NCBI GenBank assembly: GCA_012862575.1
Contig: BLSF01000001.1
Span: 310,001 to 374,000 of the forward strand
Origin: Parietichytrium sp. I65-24A
Lineage: Eukaryota > Sar > Bigyra > Thraustochytrida > Thraustochytriidae
Reading direction: 5' to 3'
DNA length: 64,000 nt
The notes below the pieces were generated by a model. That model saw only the letters and a list, made by a program, of their open reading frames with translations, had not been told where the DNA came from and did not search any database. This document shows, piece by piece, positions 62,179-64,000 of this stretch. Each line of letters opens with the position of its first letter. Positions within the stretch are counted from its first letter, which is position 1. Both the position numbers and the translations under genes were made by a program.

Positions 62179-62957
62179 CGCGTCAATCGCGTCGACGACT
62201 CACTCTGTGCAAGACCGACTGACCCGCTGTGCGAGCCTGATGGGCCTGCGGACACCTGCGGACACCTGCGGACACCTGCACACGCCTGCGGACACCTGGC
62301 CGCCCGGCAAGGCCGAGTACGTGTGGGACTTGCGGTAGTGTGAATCGCGTGCTGCCCGCAGGCGAGTGGTCAGACGTGCGGAGGGCGTGTGACGTTGTTG
62401 GGGAAGTTGGGGAAGTTGGGAAGTTGGGGAGGCAAGTTAGAAGCGTTTGTTTATGTTTGTTTGTTTTGTATTTGTACTGAGTTCAATGTATTTGTATGTC
62501 TATCCAAGTGCCACAGTATTGCCACAGTGATGGATCGATCGATCAATCGAGATTAATTTAAAACTACGTAACTTAGAAAGTGTAACGGGACAGAAAGAAG
62601 AGAAACACTGATTTTTGACGTAAACAATTTGACATTCGATGAACATTATTACCGGCCCAGTCAGAGCCCCTCATCATCCCTCATCGGTAGTAGTTTCGCT
62701 GAAGGCCTTTGGAGGCTCCGAGTAACGCCAGACTCGGATCAGTTGCGAGACCGAAATGATTTGTGCGACTGCAGAGAAGGAGAGAGAGAGAGAGAGAGAA
62801 ATGAGAAGTACACCACCGTCAGTTCAGTCTCTTGATTGACTGTGAGAAAGCCTCACGTCCGCTTTCTCGCTCTGCTAGACTCTTTCTTCCATTTCGATGT
62901 TGGAAAATCGACTGGACTGGAGGAACGGAAAAGAAGAGGAAAGTAATATTAGCGAGT
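62179..62957. other. Spacer between meckelin and the DENN gene
   Basis: 779 bp with no supported gene. It holds a 10-bp CCTGCGGACA repeat (62245-62298), GTACTGAGT at 62474-62482 and a GA microsatellite at about 62779-62800. Confidence 0.6.
62245..62298. repeat. 10-bp tandem repeat (CCTGCGGACA), about 5 copies
   Basis: Near-perfect units lie about 70 bp upstream of the DENN gene's start codon. Confidence 0.9.
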
Positions 62958-64000
62958 TTAGATGAGGAAACGATCGTCGATGAGGGTTTTGGAGGAGAGG
63001 TTAGAGTTTCCGGAAACGAGCCGGAAGGCCAGGAAGACTCGGTCCAAAACGTAGGTGAGCAGAATGGCGAGAAGAAGGTTGTCGGTCCACAGCTCCATAA
63101 CAGCGAGGGTCAGCACATTGAACAGGAGAAGGTTCCAGGTTTCGCCGTAAAAGAGGACCTTGTCGTAGTTGTAAAAGGTATCAGGAAAGAAGATGCTCTC
63201 CTTGGATCCCATGCCCATCTCGGGCGGCATGTGGAGCAGACGGTGGATAAAGCTCTGCTCTCGAAACTGTATCTTGAACTCGGACGTATCCTGGTCAACA
63301 AAACTACGCAAGAACGCGGTAAGCTTCTTGGAAGCTTTCACCAGCTTCTCAGGTGTCCTCTTGCCGGAGTTTTTCTTGCCCAGCATTCGTAGCAACAGCG
63401 TGGTCATGTCAGTGTGAGTGTTCTGCAGCTCATCGTGCATCATCGTCCTGAAGATGTTGTTGTACTGGCGCTTCCACTCCCCGGTCACATAGATTTCAAA
63501 CGTCTGCTGACCCTTTTGCGGGCAGCCCGCAAGCCCGCGGTCAGTTGTAAGGCCCTGCTCTTCTTGATGAAGCTGTCGAGATATTTCAAGCATACTCCCG
63601 TCGGCAAACTCGTGCTGAGAGCGGCAGTGTAGGTAATAGCCGTGATACTCCTCGTCAAGCACGAATACGGAAACCTTTGCCATCGTGCAGAGATCCACAA
63701 AGGAGTGAGTTGGCGGTTCCGTAATATATCTGTCTTGGATTGCCCACTTCCAAAAGACTTCCAAGTTGGTAATCAGCAAAAACCAGAAGGAGGTGTTAAA
63801 GAATCGCAGCAAGATATTGAGGGTCCCGGCCGTACGGTCTTTATAGTTTGGCGTTGCAGTTGCTGCGTACTGAAAGTCTCCGGCAACCAAGACGGTAGCA
63901 AGCATGATCAGGGCGAACTCCAGAGAGTATCTTCGGCAAAACTGAAGCTCATTCCACTCGTTCGCCATGAATATCGTGCGCCAAACAGAGATAGGGGCAA
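62958..64000 (-). CDS. TMEM67: Meckelin (TMEM67), C-terminal part
   Basis: This is a partial gene: the frame runs uninterrupted off the right edge, so the ectodomain is outside the window, and the ATG at 63968 is internal. The 347 or so visible residues match the end of meckelin, a membrane protein of the ciliary transition zone linked to Wnt and ER quality control in animals. Landmarks are VWRTIF then NEWNELQ, YHGYYLHCRSQHEFADGSM, GQQTFEIYVTGEWKRQYNNI, KLTAFLRSFVDQ, ESIFFPDTFYNYDKVLFYG and the closing SSKTLIDDRFLI, close to the mammalian ASKTLVDQRFLI. Three or more hydrophobic segments are visible (about 16-36, 57-75 and 280-310 from the internal Met). Its presence implies a cilium or flagellum. 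DENN follows on the same strand. Confidence 0.95.
   Translation of the reverse strand, partial: APISVWRTIFMANEWNELQFCRRYSLEFALIMLATVLVAGDFQYAATATPNYKDRTAGTLNILLRFFNTSFWFLLITNLEVFWKWAIQDRYITEPPTHSFVDLCTMAKVSVFVLDEEYHGYYLHCRSQHEFADGSMLEISRQLHQEEQGLTTDRGLAGCPQKGQQTFEIYVTGEWKRQYNNIFRTMMHDELQNTHTDMTTLLLRMLGKKNSGKRTPEKLVKASKKLTAFLRSFVDQDTSEFKIQFREQSFIHRLLHMPPEMGMGSKESIFFPDTFYNYDKVLFYGETWNLLLFNVLTLAVMELWTDNLLLAILLTYVLDRVFLAFRLVSGNSNLSSKTLIDDRFLI

Noticed and set aside
61570-62343. 257-codon plus-strand frame opposite the DENN domain
   Set aside because: It is histidine/alanine/arginine-rich antisense of a conserved DENN domain.

Overview
This is a nuclear genomic window from a flagellated, unicellular eukaryote. 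The evidence is GT-AG introns of about 75-106 bp, single genes on alternating strands rather than operons, and a purely eukaryotic gene set (UFD1, DRG2, glucosidase II beta, BRO1, DENN, tubby, meckelin). Most genes have no intron and none has more than three. Intergenic spacers are long and full of microsatellites. My best guess is a stramenopile, perhaps a thraustochytrid-like labyrinthulomycete, but this rests on gene style and not on a marker gene. Several genes start with non-ATG codons if read as maximal frames; in those cases I chose the first ATG that fits the family.

Layout: 1-6380 holds no convincing gene but is rich in perfect GTAC/CTAG-type palindromes. At 6381-8156 (+) lies a RING finger-tubby fusion. 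8157-15529 is a second gene-poor stretch with a 7-bp satellite, a 101-bp pure purine tract and further palindromes. From 15530 genes are dense: a nuclear-looking protein of unknown function, an MFS transporter, a cPLA2/patatin-like lipase (-), a small BAF-like DNA-binding protein, a disordered protein with SUMO-type motifs, a purple acid phosphatase (-), a GST-like protein, UFD1, and a spliced coiled-coil membrane protein (-). These are followed by a BRO1-domain protein with a C-terminal ubiquitin-binding motif, a macro-like plus triple-TIR protein (-), glucosidase II beta, a zinc-knuckle protein (-) and DRG2 (-). A 2164-residue LRR/armadillo/PH-like giant, a spliced armadillo/PH-like protein (-), adenylosuccinate lyase (one intron), a DENN-ENTH fusion (-) and the C-terminal part of meckelin/TMEM67 (-, running off the right edge) complete the window.

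Themes: several genes serve membrane traffic and ER quality control (UFD1, glucosidase II beta, BRO1-UBM, DENN-ENTH). Meckelin and tubby point to a working cilium. The item most likely to be a little-described system is the macro-TIR-TIR-TIR protein at 36036-38540. Its domains match the two ends of ADP-ribose/NAD signalling (a TIR NADase and an ADP-ribose-binding macro fold), and only the middle TIR keeps the catalytic glutamate. The RING-tubby, DENN-ENTH and BRO1-UBM fusions are also unusual. Domain calls come from reading motifs by eye; no database search was run.
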